Assembly (NCBI GenBank): GCA_031551525.1
Contig: JAVBNN010000028.1
Location: 1 to 46,121 of the forward strand
Direction of reading: 5' to 3'
DNA: 46,121 bases
From: JAVBNN01 sp031551525
GTDB lineage: Bacteria; Bacillota; Negativicutes; Acidaminococcales; JAISLQ01
Below, one piece after another: positions 25,816 to 33,929 of this stretch (position 1 is its first letter; each line of letters starts with the position of its first letter). The notes below the pieces were generated by a model. That model saw only the letters and a program-made list of their open reading frames with translations. It ran no database searches and was not told the origin of the DNA. The translations under genes and the position numbers were made by a program.

Positions 25816-27081
25816 ATGTTTATAGATCGGGCAAGGATATATGTGCAGGGTGGTAAAGGCGGCGATGGTATGAGCGGTTTTCGCCAGGAAAAGTTTGTCC
25901 CAAGGGGCGGACCTTCTGGCGGCGACGGTGGGCGCGGCGGCAGTGTGGTGCTGCTGGCGGATGAAAACCTCAATACGCTGGTAGATTTCCGCTATAAAAG
26001 AAAATTCGAAGCCAAGCCGGGTGACCGGGGCGGTATGAGCAACCGTTTCGGCGCGGCGGCCGAAGATATAGTGATAAGAGTACCGCCGGGTACGCTGGTC
26101 AGAGACGACGGCACAGGCTTTTTGCTGGCCGACCTGACCGGGCATGGTCAAAGCTATGCAGTAGCCAGGGGTGGACGCGGAGGACGCGGCAACGCCAAGT
26201 TTGCCAATAGTGTGAACCGCGCTCCTACTTTTGCGGAAAAAGGCGAACCGGGTGAAGAGCGCTGGGTGCGCCTGGAACTGAAACTGCTGGCCGACGTGGG
26301 GCTGGTCGGCTATCCGAGCGTAGGCAAGTCGAGTATTATATCTCGCGTTTCAGCGGCCAGACCGGAGATAGCGGCCTATCATTTTACGACACTGACGCCT
26401 GTTCTAGGTGTGGTCAGCCTTGGCGAAGGGAAAAGCTTTGTTTTGGCCGATATACCGGGACTCATCGAAGGAGCGCATAAGGGTGTGGGTTTGGGTCATG
26501 ATTTTCTAAGGCATATAGAACGCACCAAAGTATTGCTGCATGTCCTTGATGTTTCCGGTCTGGATGGGCGCGATCCGGTGGAAGACTTTGACAAGATAAA
26601 CGCGGAGCTCTTGCTCTATAGTGAAAAACTCTCGCGGCGCCCGCAACTGGTTGCAGCCAATAAGATGGACCTGCCGGAAGCTCAGGACAATTTTCCGCGT
26701 GTGGCGGAGTATGTAAGAGCCAAAGGATATGAGATCATGCCCATATCGGCGGTGAGCGGGGAAGGCATGAAAGAGCTTATTTATAAGGCTCAGGCTATGC
26801 TGGACGATTACCAGGAAGAGCCGGAAGAAGAGATAGCGGCTTTGCCGGAAGAAGACGGGGATGCTTTTGTTATTTCGCGGGAGGACGATGGGACTTTCGT
26901 GGTTTCCGGCAAGAATATCGAACGACTGGTTGCTATGACCAATTTTGACAACGACGAGGGTTTGCGGCGTTTTCAGGCCATCTGGCGACGCATCGGCATC
27001 GAGGCCGAACTTAAAGAACGGGGTATAAAAGAAGGCGACAGTGTAAGGATAGCCGACATGGTTTTTGATTATAAAGAATAA
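25816..27081 (+). CDS. obg: GTPase Obg
   Basis: Obg is an essential GTPase bound to the 50S subunit, involved in ribosome maturation and stress signalling. The 421 residues contain the glycine-rich Obg fold (1-158), the G domain with G1 GYPSVGKSS at 165-173, DIPGLIEGAH, NKMD, and a C-terminal OCT domain (about 350-421). Gene order after the Spo0B-like gene and before proB is common in Firmicutes. Confidence 0.97.
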   Translation: MFIDRARIYVQGGKGGDGMSGFRQEKFVPRGGPSGGDGGRGGSVVLLADENLNTLVDFRYKRKFEAKPGDRGGMSNRFGAAAEDIVIRVPPGTLVRDDGTGFLLADLTGHGQSYAVARGGRGGRGNAKFANSVNRAPTFAEKGEPGEERWVRLELKLLADVGLVGYPSVGKSSIISRVSAARPEIAAYHFTTLTPVLGVVSLGEGKSFVLADIPGLIEGAHKGVGLGHDFLRHIERTKVLLHVLDVSGLDGRDPVEDFDKINAELLLYSEKLSRRPQLVAANKMDLPEAQDNFPRVAEYVRAKGYEIMPISAVSGEGMKELIYKAQAMLDDYQEEPEEEIAALPEEDGDAFVISREDDGTFVVSGKNIERLVAMTNFDNDEGLRRFQAIWRRIGIEAELKERGIKEGDSVRIADMVFDYKE

Positions 27082-27129
27082 ATGAGCGACGTTTTGGCAT
27101 ACCGACGGACGCAGAAATGGAGCAGCGAC

Positions 27130-28263
27130 ATGTTGACGCGCGATACTCTTCCCACGGCAAAACGCCTGGTAGTAAAAGTAGGAACCAGCACGCTGACTGA
27201 TGCCAGCGGCCGCCTCGACCGTGCCAGCATGGATAGCTTGGCTCGCCAGATAACGGACCTTTTCCGGGAAGGCAAAGAGGTGGTTTTGGTCACTTCGGCG
27301 GCGATCAGCGCAGGTATGCAGCGGATGGGCTTGAAAGAACGGCCGTCGACTATACCCGGTAAACAGGCTGCGGCAGCAGTGGGGCAAGGTATCCTTATGC
27401 GCGAATATGAGAAACTGTTTGCCGGTTATGGGCAAATGGTCGGGCAAATACTCATGACGCGTGAGGATTCGGTAAAACGCACACGTTATGCGCATTTGCG
27501 CAATACCTTCAACGCGCTTTTGGAACAAGGTATAGTGCCGATCGTGAATGAAAATGACGCCGTAGCGGTCGAAGAAGTGAAAATAGGCGACAATGATACG
27601 CTGTCTGCCCAAGTGGCCAGTATAGTGGATGCCGATCTTTTGCTCATACTGTCTGATGTAGACGGGGTATATGATGCCAATCCATCGACAAATGCCACGG
27701 CCAGGCTGCTCAGCGAAATACCGGAGATCACTAGGGAAGTGGAAGCGGCGGCGGGGGGCGCGGGGAGCAGCCGAGGAACCGGAGGGATGTTCACCAAGAT
27801 CGAAGCGGCCAAAGTAGCGGTAAGCGCTGGTATTTGCATGGTGATAGCGTCGGGCGGCGAAGAAAATGTGCTAAAAAGAGTATTACGGGGAGAACCTTTG
27901 GGCACGCTGTTTTTGTCAAAAGAGAGCAGGTTGCAGTTTAGAAAGCGTTGGCTGGCTTTCGGAGCGCGTGTAAAGGGTAAGATATTTGTAGATGCTGGCT
28001 GTGCACGGGCGCTTAAAAACAATTCGAGCCTGCTGCCGGCAGGTGTGGTGGCAGTGGAAGGCAGTTTTGAAACAGGGTCTACAGTCAGCGTGGCGGAAAA
28101 AGACGGACAGGAAATAGCGCGTGGATTGGTCAGTTACAGTGATGAAGAAGTGCGCAGGCTAAAAGGCGCAAAAACCAGTGACATAGCTGCCATAATCGGC
28201 CATAAAGCCTATGATGAGATAATACACCGGGACAATCTTGTTTTAATGTCGGGGGGTAAGTGA
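27130..28263 (+). CDS. proB: Glutamate 5-kinase
   Basis: ProB phosphorylates L-glutamate with ATP, the first step of proline synthesis. The 377 residues contain the amino-acid-kinase domain (LVVKVGTSTLT; VNENDAVAVEE; SDVDGVYDANP) and a C-terminal PUA domain (from about 285). The ATG at 27130 has GGAG 7 bases upstream and gives the usual N-terminus; an open frame back to 27082 touches the obg stop and lacks a ribosome site. proA follows 3 bases later. Confidence 0.96.
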   Translation: MLTRDTLPTAKRLVVKVGTSTLTDASGRLDRASMDSLARQITDLFREGKEVVLVTSAAISAGMQRMGLKERPSTIPGKQAAAAVGQGILMREYEKLFAGYGQMVGQILMTREDSVKRTRYAHLRNTFNALLEQGIVPIVNENDAVAVEEVKIGDNDTLSAQVASIVDADLLLILSDVDGVYDANPSTNATARLLSEIPEITREVEAAAGGAGSSRGTGGMFTKIEAAKVAVSAGICMVIASGGEENVLKRVLRGEPLGTLFLSKESRLQFRKRWLAFGARVKGKIFVDAGCARALKNNSSLLPAGVVAVEGSFETGSTVSVAEKDGQEIARGLVSYSDEEVRRLKGAKTSDIAAIIGHKAYDEIIHRDNLVLMSGGK

Positions 28264-28266
28264 TTT

Positions 28267-29520
28267 ATGGATGTAAAAGAAAACATGGAAAAAATAGCCA
28301 GAGAGGCTCGAGAAGCTGCTTTTCACCTGGCGGCTGTGTCGACAGAGCTTAAAAACAAAGCTCTTTTGGCGATGGCGGACGCGCTTTTAAAAGAACAAAA
28401 AGATATACTGAAGGAAAACGAAAAGGATATGGCGGCGGCTCGTAAAAGCGGTATGTCACAAGCTATGCTGGATCGTCTTTTGCTTACTGACAGCCGAATA
28501 GAGGGCATGGCCGACGGTCTCAGGCAGGTAGCCGCGTTGCCTGATCCAGTGGGCGAAGTGTTAAGCGGACGGCAGGTTCCCAATGGTTTAAAAATAAATA
28601 AAATGCGGGTACCGCTTGGCGTTATCGGCATCATATATGAAGCCCGCCCCAATGTGACTGCCGACGCGGCCGGGCTTTGCCTGAAAGCTGGTAATGCCGT
28701 CATATTGCGTGGCGGGTCGGAAGCCATAAAATCCAATATGGCCATCGCCAAGGCGCTTTATAAGGCCGGAGATGCCGCCGGGTTGCCTAAAAACTCCATC
28801 AAACTGGTCGAAACTACTGACCGCCAGGCGGTGGATGTGCTTTTGCGCCTCAATGGGTTGGTCGACGTCATCATACCACGCGGCGGGGCCGGGCTGATAA
28901 AAAAAGTGGTGGAAAACAGCTCGGTGCCTGTTATAGAAACCGGCTTGGGTGTCTGCCATACTTTTGTCGATGAGTCGGCCAATCTCACTATGGCCGCCGA
29001 TATAGCATTTAACGCGAAAGTATCCCGACCGGCAGTGTGTAACGCTATGGAAACGCTCTTGGTGCATGAAAAGGTGGCGGGGGATTTTCTGCCCGGCATC
29101 TTGAAGCGGCTGACTGAAGCGAGTGTCGAAATATTTGGCTGCCCGGGGGTGTGCGCCATATGTGGCGAAGCCAAAACCGCGACCGAGGAAGACTGGTTCG
29201 CAGAATACGCAGACCTTAAGCTGGCGGTGAAAATAGTAGCCAGCCTGCCGGAGGCTTTGGCTCATATAGAAAAATACGGCAGCAAACATTCGGAGGCTAT
29301 CGTAACGGAAAACTACAGCAATGCTCAAGTTTTTTTGCAAAAAGTAGACGCCGCAGCGGTTTATGTGAATGCTTCAACTCGCTTTACCGACGGGTTTGAA
29401 TTCGGCTTTGGCGCGGAGATCGGCATAAGCACCCAAAAACTGCACGCCAGAGGGCCGATGGGCTTGGCGGAGTTGACCAGCACGAAGTATGTGATTATGG
29501 GCAATGGGCAGATAAGGTAA
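28267..29520 (+). CDS. proA: Gamma-glutamyl phosphate reductase
   Basis: ProA reduces glutamyl 5-phosphate with NADPH to glutamate semialdehyde, which cyclises to the proline precursor. The 417 residues belong to the aldehyde dehydrogenase superfamily. Here VSRPAVCNAMETLLVHE contains the catalytic Cys, and the N-terminal PLGVIGIIYEARPNVT and C-terminal RFTDGFEFGFGAEIGIST are typical. Length is normal. It ends the unit before a terminator. Confidence 0.97.
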   Translation: MDVKENMEKIAREAREAAFHLAAVSTELKNKALLAMADALLKEQKDILKENEKDMAAARKSGMSQAMLDRLLLTDSRIEGMADGLRQVAALPDPVGEVLSGRQVPNGLKINKMRVPLGVIGIIYEARPNVTADAAGLCLKAGNAVILRGGSEAIKSNMAIAKALYKAGDAAGLPKNSIKLVETTDRQAVDVLLRLNGLVDVIIPRGGAGLIKKVVENSSVPVIETGLGVCHTFVDESANLTMAADIAFNAKVSRPAVCNAMETLLVHEKVAGDFLPGILKRLTEASVEIFGCPGVCAICGEAKTATEEDWFAEYADLKLAVKIVASLPEALAHIEKYGSKHSEAIVTENYSNAQVFLQKVDAAAVYVNASTRFTDGFEFGFGAEIGISTQKLHARGPMGLAELTSTKYVIMGNGQIR

Positions 29521-29542
29521 ATAGTATTAATAACGCATGGAT

Positions 29543-29580
29543 CGCATCCGCTTACTTTGTAGGCCGGGTGCGGTTTTATT
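29543..29580 (+). terminator. Terminator after proA
   Basis: CGCATCCG (29543-29550) pairs with CGGGTGCG (29565-29572), and the intervening bases extend the stem to a TTT loop with one bulge. GTTTTATTT follows. Confidence 0.75.
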
Positions 29581-29611
29581 TGGATGAAAATGATGCAAAA
29601 CAAACAAAATC

Positions 29612-29640
29612 TTGTGTTTTTATTTAAAATATACTAAAAT
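29612..29640 (+). promoter_or_regulatory. Promoter of the M48 protease gene
   Basis: TTGTGT (29612-29617) and TAAAAT (29635-29640) are 17 bases apart. The predicted leader of about 117 bases contains the palindrome GCCCCGGGGC and a possible 26-codon reading frame (29685-29765). Confidence 0.6.
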
Positions 29641-29764
29641 TACACTGCACAGGGTAACAGATACGTTGGCCCCGGGGCATTCCCATGAAGCAAAATAGGT
29701 ATCAGGCATTAAAGTTTCAACATATAATTTATGCATTAACTAAATCAACAAAGGGGTGTATCTA

Positions 29765-30886
29765 GTGGAGAAAAAGTTTGTGTTAAAGAAAGTTGTGTCC
29801 GGTATGAGCGTACTTGCTATGGCCGGCGGCCTGCTGATCGGATCGGCCGAGTTTTCCAAAGCAGAGGCGATCAATATCGGCAAGGTCGGTAAAATCGGAG
29901 GCGCAGTAGTGGGCGGCGTTGCCGAAATGGATAAGGCGAAAAAGCAGATGGATTACTATGAGAACGACGGCCGCAATGAAATGTTTGAAGGCATCAAGCA
30001 AGAAGACGGTGTGAACAATGATCCGACTTTAAACAAGATACTGGATAATATTATGATAAAACTGTCTGCGGTTATCGGTGAAAAAGAAGCATCGATAAAA
30101 GAAAAACCGTATAATTATTTTATCAATCCGGAAACAGCTTTTAATGCTTATTGCACTTTGGGCCACAATATTTCAGTAAATACTGGTGTATTTGGTATAT
30201 TTGGCAATAATGAAGATAAGATTGCGACAGTAGTAGCGCACGAACTGATGCACGGGCAGCGCAACCATCCGATCAACGGCGCTAAAAACAGGATGGGCAT
30301 ACAGTTTGCAACTGAACTGTTGCAGGCGAGTACGGGCGGCGGCAATGCTAAACTGGCAGGCATGGTGTCCAATTATGCCAAGGTCGCCGGTGTGACCAAA
30401 CCGAATGAATGGCAAGCTGACAACGATGCTTATGGCTATGTCGTAGCGGCCGGTTACAATCCCGGCGCTCCCGCTGCCGTATGGCAACAGATCATAGATT
30501 TGGTGGGTGTTGGCCCCAAAAAAGGGATGTTTGACGATGTGCTGAACCCCTCTACCCACCCGGACGACAAAGCGCGCCGTGACAATTACAGTAAAAAACT
30601 GACTGAGCACAGCCAGGGCAAAGTTGTTGTGGATGCCGCGACGGGTGAAGTAAAAGTAAACGGCAAAGTATTCATGAAACCTGCCAAAATGGGCGAAATG
30701 AGTGGCCAGGAAAGAGCCTATCTCGTAGGTGGTAATCTGGCGCGAGTTTATTACACAAAAGAGCCGGTAAGCGCAGTATACGCCGAAAATGGCACAGTCA
30801 AGATCGGCAGCCAGAACATAGTTACTCCGGCGGACGGCGATAAGAGCGCCGACGAGCTGGTAAAAATACTTGAAGCAATAAAATAA
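29765..30886 (+). CDS. Exported M48 family metalloprotease
   Basis: This 373-residue zinc protease has an N-terminal signal sequence (about 1-34, cleavage likely near SKAEA). Its zinc site is H159-E160-L-M-H163, with third ligand E215 in EWQAD, the M48 pattern also seen in BepA and LoiP-type periplasmic proteases. The C-terminal part (about 290-373) contains no recognised domain. The GTG at 29765 is preceded by AAAGGGGTG; another in-frame GTG (29756) lies within that site. It is a single-gene unit with its own promoter and terminator. A role in envelope quality control is inferred. Confidence 0.9.
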   Translation: MEKKFVLKKVVSGMSVLAMAGGLLIGSAEFSKAEAINIGKVGKIGGAVVGGVAEMDKAKKQMDYYENDGRNEMFEGIKQEDGVNNDPTLNKILDNIMIKLSAVIGEKEASIKEKPYNYFINPETAFNAYCTLGHNISVNTGVFGIFGNNEDKIATVVAHELMHGQRNHPINGAKNRMGIQFATELLQASTGGGNAKLAGMVSNYAKVAGVTKPNEWQADNDAYGYVVAAGYNPGAPAAVWQQIIDLVGVGPKKGMFDDVLNPSTHPDDKARRDNYSKKLTEHSQGKVVVDAATGEVKVNGKVFMKPAKMGEMSGQERAYLVGGNLARVYYTKEPVSAVYAENGTVKIGSQNIVTPADGDKSADELVKILEAIK

Positions 30887-30893
30887 GACTCAA

Positions 30894-30922
30894 AGCCAGC
30901 GGAAAAACCGCTGGCTTTTTTT
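30894..30922 (+). terminator. Terminator after the M48 protease gene
   Basis: A 9-bp perfect stem (AGCCAGCGG/CCGCTGGCT) with an AAAAA loop is followed by seven T residues. Confidence 0.9.
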
Positions 30923-31032
30923 ACCCTTCACACTTCGGGTATACATGGTTGTAGGAGGTTTTGGCCTGTTGCAAAAATTGCTTCTTTGTTATGTAAAAAA
31001 TTCTTAACAAAGCCAAAATATTATGGTGAGCA

Positions 31033-31041
31033 TGTTATAAT
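31033..31041 (+). promoter_or_regulatory. Extended -10 promoter of the thioesterase gene
   Basis: TGTTATAAT at 31033-31041 is a perfect extended -10 element; no good -35 is seen. Immediately upstream is an inverted repeat (CTTTGTTA 30984-30991, TAACAAAG 31005-31012). Confidence 0.6.
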
Positions 31042-31079
31042 TTTTTGTGGGATAAATTATTGGCCAGGGAGGGATAGCG

Positions 31080-31544
31080 GTGAAAAAAAGTTCAGCCGGT
31101 TCCGTTATAGTGATAAGTGAAGTGATGATGCCCAATCAGGCCAATGTGGCGGGCAACATCCACGGCGGAGAGATAATGAAATTGATGGACTCTACCGCCT
31201 ATGCTTCCGCCAGACGGTTTGCCCGTTCCAATGTCGTGACGGCCAGAGTGGACGAGTTGGAGTTTCATCTGCCGATATTTATAGGTGATCTGGTGATATG
31301 TACAGCGCAGGTGGTTTATGCGGGCAAGTCTTCTATGGAGGTGGCGGTAAATGTTGAAGTAGAGGATCTCGAGAGCGAGCAGCGCAATAAGGCACTGTCG
31401 GCGTATTTTACTATGGTGGCTATAGATAAAAAAGGGCGACCACAAGAAATACCGGAATTATTGGTGGAAACGCCAGAAGAAATGGCGGCCTTCTCACAAG
31501 GTAAAAAAAGACGGGAGTCATACAAGAAAAAATCCGCTATTTAG
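31080..31544 (+). CDS. Hotdog-fold acyl-CoA thioesterase
   Basis: This enzyme hydrolyses acyl-CoA to free acid and CoA. The 154 residues form one hotdog domain of the YciA/BACH type, with the signature GNIHGGEIMKLMD containing the catalytic Asp, and a basic C-terminal tail. The start is GTG at 31080 behind GGGAGGG. The last seven codons lie inside a 19-bp perfect hairpin that acts as the terminator. The chain-length preference is unknown. The neighbouring methylmalonyl-CoA epimerase also acts on CoA esters, but it has its own promoter. Confidence 0.92.
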   Translation: MKKSSAGSVIVISEVMMPNQANVAGNIHGGEIMKLMDSTAYASARRFARSNVVTARVDELEFHLPIFIGDLVICTAQVVYAGKSSMEVAVNVEVEDLESEQRNKALSAYFTMVAIDKKGRPQEIPELLVETPEEMAAFSQGKKRRESYKKKSAI

Positions 31545-31561
31545 CGGATTTTTTCTTGTAT
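31520..31561 (+). terminator. Terminator overlapping the end of the thioesterase gene
   Basis: A 19-bp perfect inverted repeat (31520-31538 and 31543-31561) with a 4-base loop; the stop codon TAG (31542-31544) is at the loop and the right arm supplies the T-tract. Confidence 0.85.
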
Positions 31562-31590
31562 TTACAGTGGTTTTATTTTCAAGTAAAAAC

Positions 31591-31619
31591 TTGATTTGTA
31601 GAAAGACTTAAAGTATAAT
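31591..31619 (+). promoter_or_regulatory. Promoter of the methylmalonyl-CoA epimerase gene
   Basis: TTGATT (31591-31596), a 17-base spacer and TATAAT (31614-31619). A 9-bp inverted repeat, ATACTAAAT/ATTTAGTAT (31628-31636 and 31650-31658), lies at the expected transcription start and could be an operator. Confidence 0.75.
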
Positions 31620-31682
31620 AAGAAATAATACTAAATAATATCAAATATCATTTAGTATATTTAAATATAAGGAGGGAGAAAA

Positions 31683-32093
31683 ATGGGATTCAAAGTTATG
31701 CGGATAGACCACATTGGTATAGCGGTCAAAGACCTCGCTTCGGCTAAATCATTTTATCAGGATGTTTTGGGGTTGGCCGACAATGGCGAAGAGGTCGTGG
31801 AAGACCAGAAGGTAAGGGTGAGCTTCTTTCCTGTGGGCGATAGCGAGCTGGAACTTTTGGAGTCTACTTCTCCCGATGGCCCTATAGCCAAGGCTATCGA
31901 GCGGAGCGGTGAGGGGATACAGCATATGGCTCTTCGGGTAGATAATATCGAGGCCGCTATTGCAGAACTTAAAGCCAAAGGCGTGCGGATGATAGATGAA
32001 AAATCCCGCTATGGCGCTGGAAAAGCCAGTATAGCCTTTGTGCATCCGAAAGCGACCGGCGGCATACTGCTGGAGCTGTCACAACGCGACTGA
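31683..32093 (+). CDS. mce: Methylmalonyl-CoA epimerase
   Basis: This enzyme interconverts the (2R) and (2S) forms of methylmalonyl-CoA, a step between succinyl-CoA and propionyl-CoA. The 136-residue protein is a vicinal-oxygen-chelate fold made of two repeats, with likely metal ligands H10 (RIDHIGIAV), an acidic residue in ELELLE (55-60), H81 (GIQHMALRV) and E131 (GILLELSQ). AAGGAGGGAG precedes the ATG. It is isolated from mutase and decarboxylase genes here. The pathway role is established for the family; other VOC enzymes are similar, but the motifs fit the epimerase best. Confidence 0.9.
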   Translation: MGFKVMRIDHIGIAVKDLASAKSFYQDVLGLADNGEEVVEDQKVRVSFFPVGDSELELLESTSPDGPIAKAIERSGEGIQHMALRVDNIEAAIAELKAKGVRMIDEKSRYGAGKASIAFVHPKATGGILLELSQRD

Positions 32094-32134
32094 TGTTTTA
32101 GGGAAAATAGAAAACAAATATTTTTTATAGCAGT

Positions 32135-32174
32135 ATAAAGTAAAAAACCGGGGTAAACCGGTTTTTTACTTTAT
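32135..32174. terminator. Bidirectional terminator between mce and the PstS-like gene
   Basis: A 17-bp perfect inverted repeat (32135-32151 and 32158-32174) with a 6-base loop has a CCGG core flanked by A and T tracts on either side. Its right arm contains the stop codon of the minus-strand gene. Confidence 0.85.
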
Positions 32175-33413
32175 GCGGACATAGCCGGTATCTTCGATGA
32201 GTTTTTGTCCTTCTTCCGATAGTATCCAGTCAATAACCGGCTGCACCTGGGGATTTTTCGATCCGGCGGTTATCGCGTAAATTTCGGCGGTCAGGGGGTA
32301 AGAGCCGTTCCTGATGGTTTCCTTGTCCGGCAGTACGCCGTTTATCGCCAGGAGGCGGATTTCTTTACTGGTAAACATTTCCGTAGTGAAGTAGCGGAAA
32401 GAAAACCCCAAGGCATTTGTGTGGTTTTTGTAGTCGGCAGTCATGTTGACTATGCCGCCCATACTGCCGGAACGTTCTTCGGTGGGCGGATCGATCAGTT
32501 TTTTACCGGCCATCAGGCGTTCAAGGGCGGACTGGCTGCCGCTTCCGGCGTTGCGTTGAAAGGCTTTTATACGGTCATTTTTGCCACCGACTGCTTGCCA
32601 ATTGGTTATTTTTCCAGTGTAGATGTCCTGTATTTGTTCTACAGTCAGCCCCTGTACCGGGTTTTGGCTGTTTACAAAAAAGACGAAAGCCTCTTTGCCG
32701 ATGGGCGTGAGTTTGAGTTCAACACCTGCTTTTTGGGCTGTGGCGATTTGCTCTTTTGAAGGAGCGGCACAGAAGATGATGTCAGTCTCACCATCGATCA
32801 ACGCTTGGTAAGCGCCAGGAGTGTTACGCATGCGCACGGGGGATTTGTCATTGTTTTCCGGGTACTTATAGTCGCCCGGTGGATAAGTGGCTTCCACGAA
32901 GGCGGCCATTATGGGATAGAGGGCTAGTGCTCCGTCGAGGCGGGGCGGATCGCCCTTTATTTTAAAGTGCGCTGGGTTGCCCAGGCGTGCTAATTTAGAG
33001 CCCTGGGCAAAAGGTTCATAGCGTGAAAGATCCAGATTGCGATCGCGCAGTACAGGGATTTTGTCCTGCTGTACTTCCCAGAAGTAATAGCCGCCACTGG
33101 AAATAGCGCAAAGCAAAAATACGGCCAGGAGAGGTTTGCCTAGTGTTTTGAGTTTTTCGCGCCGCCAGATAAGGAGCAGTACCACACAGAGTAATTCTAG
33201 CCAAAGTATTATGGTTACGCTAAGATAGACTTCTTTTATTCCGGAGAACAAGAGGAGAAAAAGCGCCACCACGCCAATATAGCCAAGCAATACCAGAGCG
33301 GCGGTTGTGGCCAGTATACGCAACAGAGGCGTTCGTCGGGCAGGATTGGTGAAGAAAAAGTAGATGAAAAATATAAGCGCGGTTAAAAAGATTATTGCAA
33401 GGCCAAAATCCAT
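32166..33413 (-). CDS. PstS-like phosphate-binding domain fused to membrane helices
   Basis: The 415 residues begin with four predicted membrane helices (about 3-22, 33-55, 63-82, 93-112). A periplasmic-binding-protein type 2 domain of the PstS kind (about 140-415) follows. Features like those in phosphate-binding PstS are LDGALALYPIM, GETDIIFCAAPS and FQRNAGSGSQSAL. Typical PstS proteins are secreted or lipid-anchored, so a four-helix anchor is unusual. No pstC, pstA or pstB gene is near, so it may sense rather than import. AAAGGAG precedes the ATG. It is the last gene of the minus-strand run. Confidence 0.82.
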   Translation of the reverse strand: MDFGLAIIFLTALIFFIYFFFTNPARRTPLLRILATTAALVLLGYIGVVALFLLLFSGIKEVYLSVTIILWLELLCVVLLLIWRREKLKTLGKPLLAVFLLCAISSGGYYFWEVQQDKIPVLRDRNLDLSRYEPFAQGSKLARLGNPAHFKIKGDPPRLDGALALYPIMAAFVEATYPPGDYKYPENNDKSPVRMRNTPGAYQALIDGETDIIFCAAPSKEQIATAQKAGVELKLTPIGKEAFVFFVNSQNPVQGLTVEQIQDIYTGKITNWQAVGGKNDRIKAFQRNAGSGSQSALERLMAGKKLIDPPTEERSGSMGGIVNMTADYKNHTNALGFSFRYFTTEMFTSKEIRLLAINGVLPDKETIRNGSYPLTAEIYAITAGSKNPQVQPVIDWILSEEGQKLIEDTGYVRIK

Positions 33414-33463
33414 AGCGGCACTCCTTTCAATATAAAAGAGTCAGGTAGCCGAATAGCAAGGTG

Positions 33464-33901
33464 TCAGATTTTAGCAGATTCATCAGTGGGCGCGGCCTCT
33501 TTTGGCGGTATGCTTTTTTCTTCTGGTTGGAAGAAGTTCATTGGTTGACCGGTGGATTTATCAATAGGGGTTGCGCTCTTGATGAGGGTGAGGGTGAGGG
33601 TGAAGATGAGGATTATTTGCAGCAGGAATTCGGGCAGGAAAGATATGAGGGCCAGCATAAACAGCAGGGTGAAAATAGGCAGGTTGGTGTCGCGCAGGCG
33701 CTTTACGTCGCAAAACAAGCGGATTATGCCCATAGGTACAAAAATGGCAGTATTGACGGCTTCGGGCAGTGTAATGATCCCTGTGACCTGGACTTTACTC
33801 AAAACATAGAGCAAGAAGAGGAGGGCAATATTTGTCAGGGTATACTGTTTTCTGCTCATGCGGCCTTTATAGCTAAGCAGCGTGGGTAAAAAAGATTTCA
33901 T
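33464..33901 (-). CDS. DUF805-like membrane protein (divergent)
   Basis: The 145-residue protein has about four membrane helices and a charged, proline-rich C-terminal tail. The N-terminal YKGRMSRKQY and the later CDVKRLRDTNLP match the DUF805 hallmarks (GR-x-SR near the start; KRLHD in the middle), although the rest is divergent. A three-copy GAGGGT repeat (33584-33601, plus strand) encodes TLTLTL in the last helix. AAAGGAG precedes the ATG. Function unknown. Confidence 0.72.
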   Translation of the reverse strand: MKSFLPTLLSYKGRMSRKQYTLTNIALLFLLYVLSKVQVTGIITLPEAVNTAIFVPMGIIRLFCDVKRLRDTNLPIFTLLFMLALISFLPEFLLQIILIFTLTLTLIKSATPIDKSTGQPMNFFQPEEKSIPPKEAAPTDESAKI

Positions 33902-33929
33902 GAAAAGCTCCTTTTAGAATTTTTGCGGG

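Noticed and set aside
26506..27612. A 368-codon minus-strand frame opposite obg and proB
   Set aside because: It is a mirror frame across two well-identified genes, without recognisable domains.
29723..29728. TATAAT close to the M48 protease start
   Set aside because: No -35 at acceptable distance, and it falls inside the leader of a better promoter at 29612-29640.
32421..32759. Plus-strand frame inside the PstS-like gene
   Set aside because: Mirror frame of a gene with recognisable binding-protein motifs.
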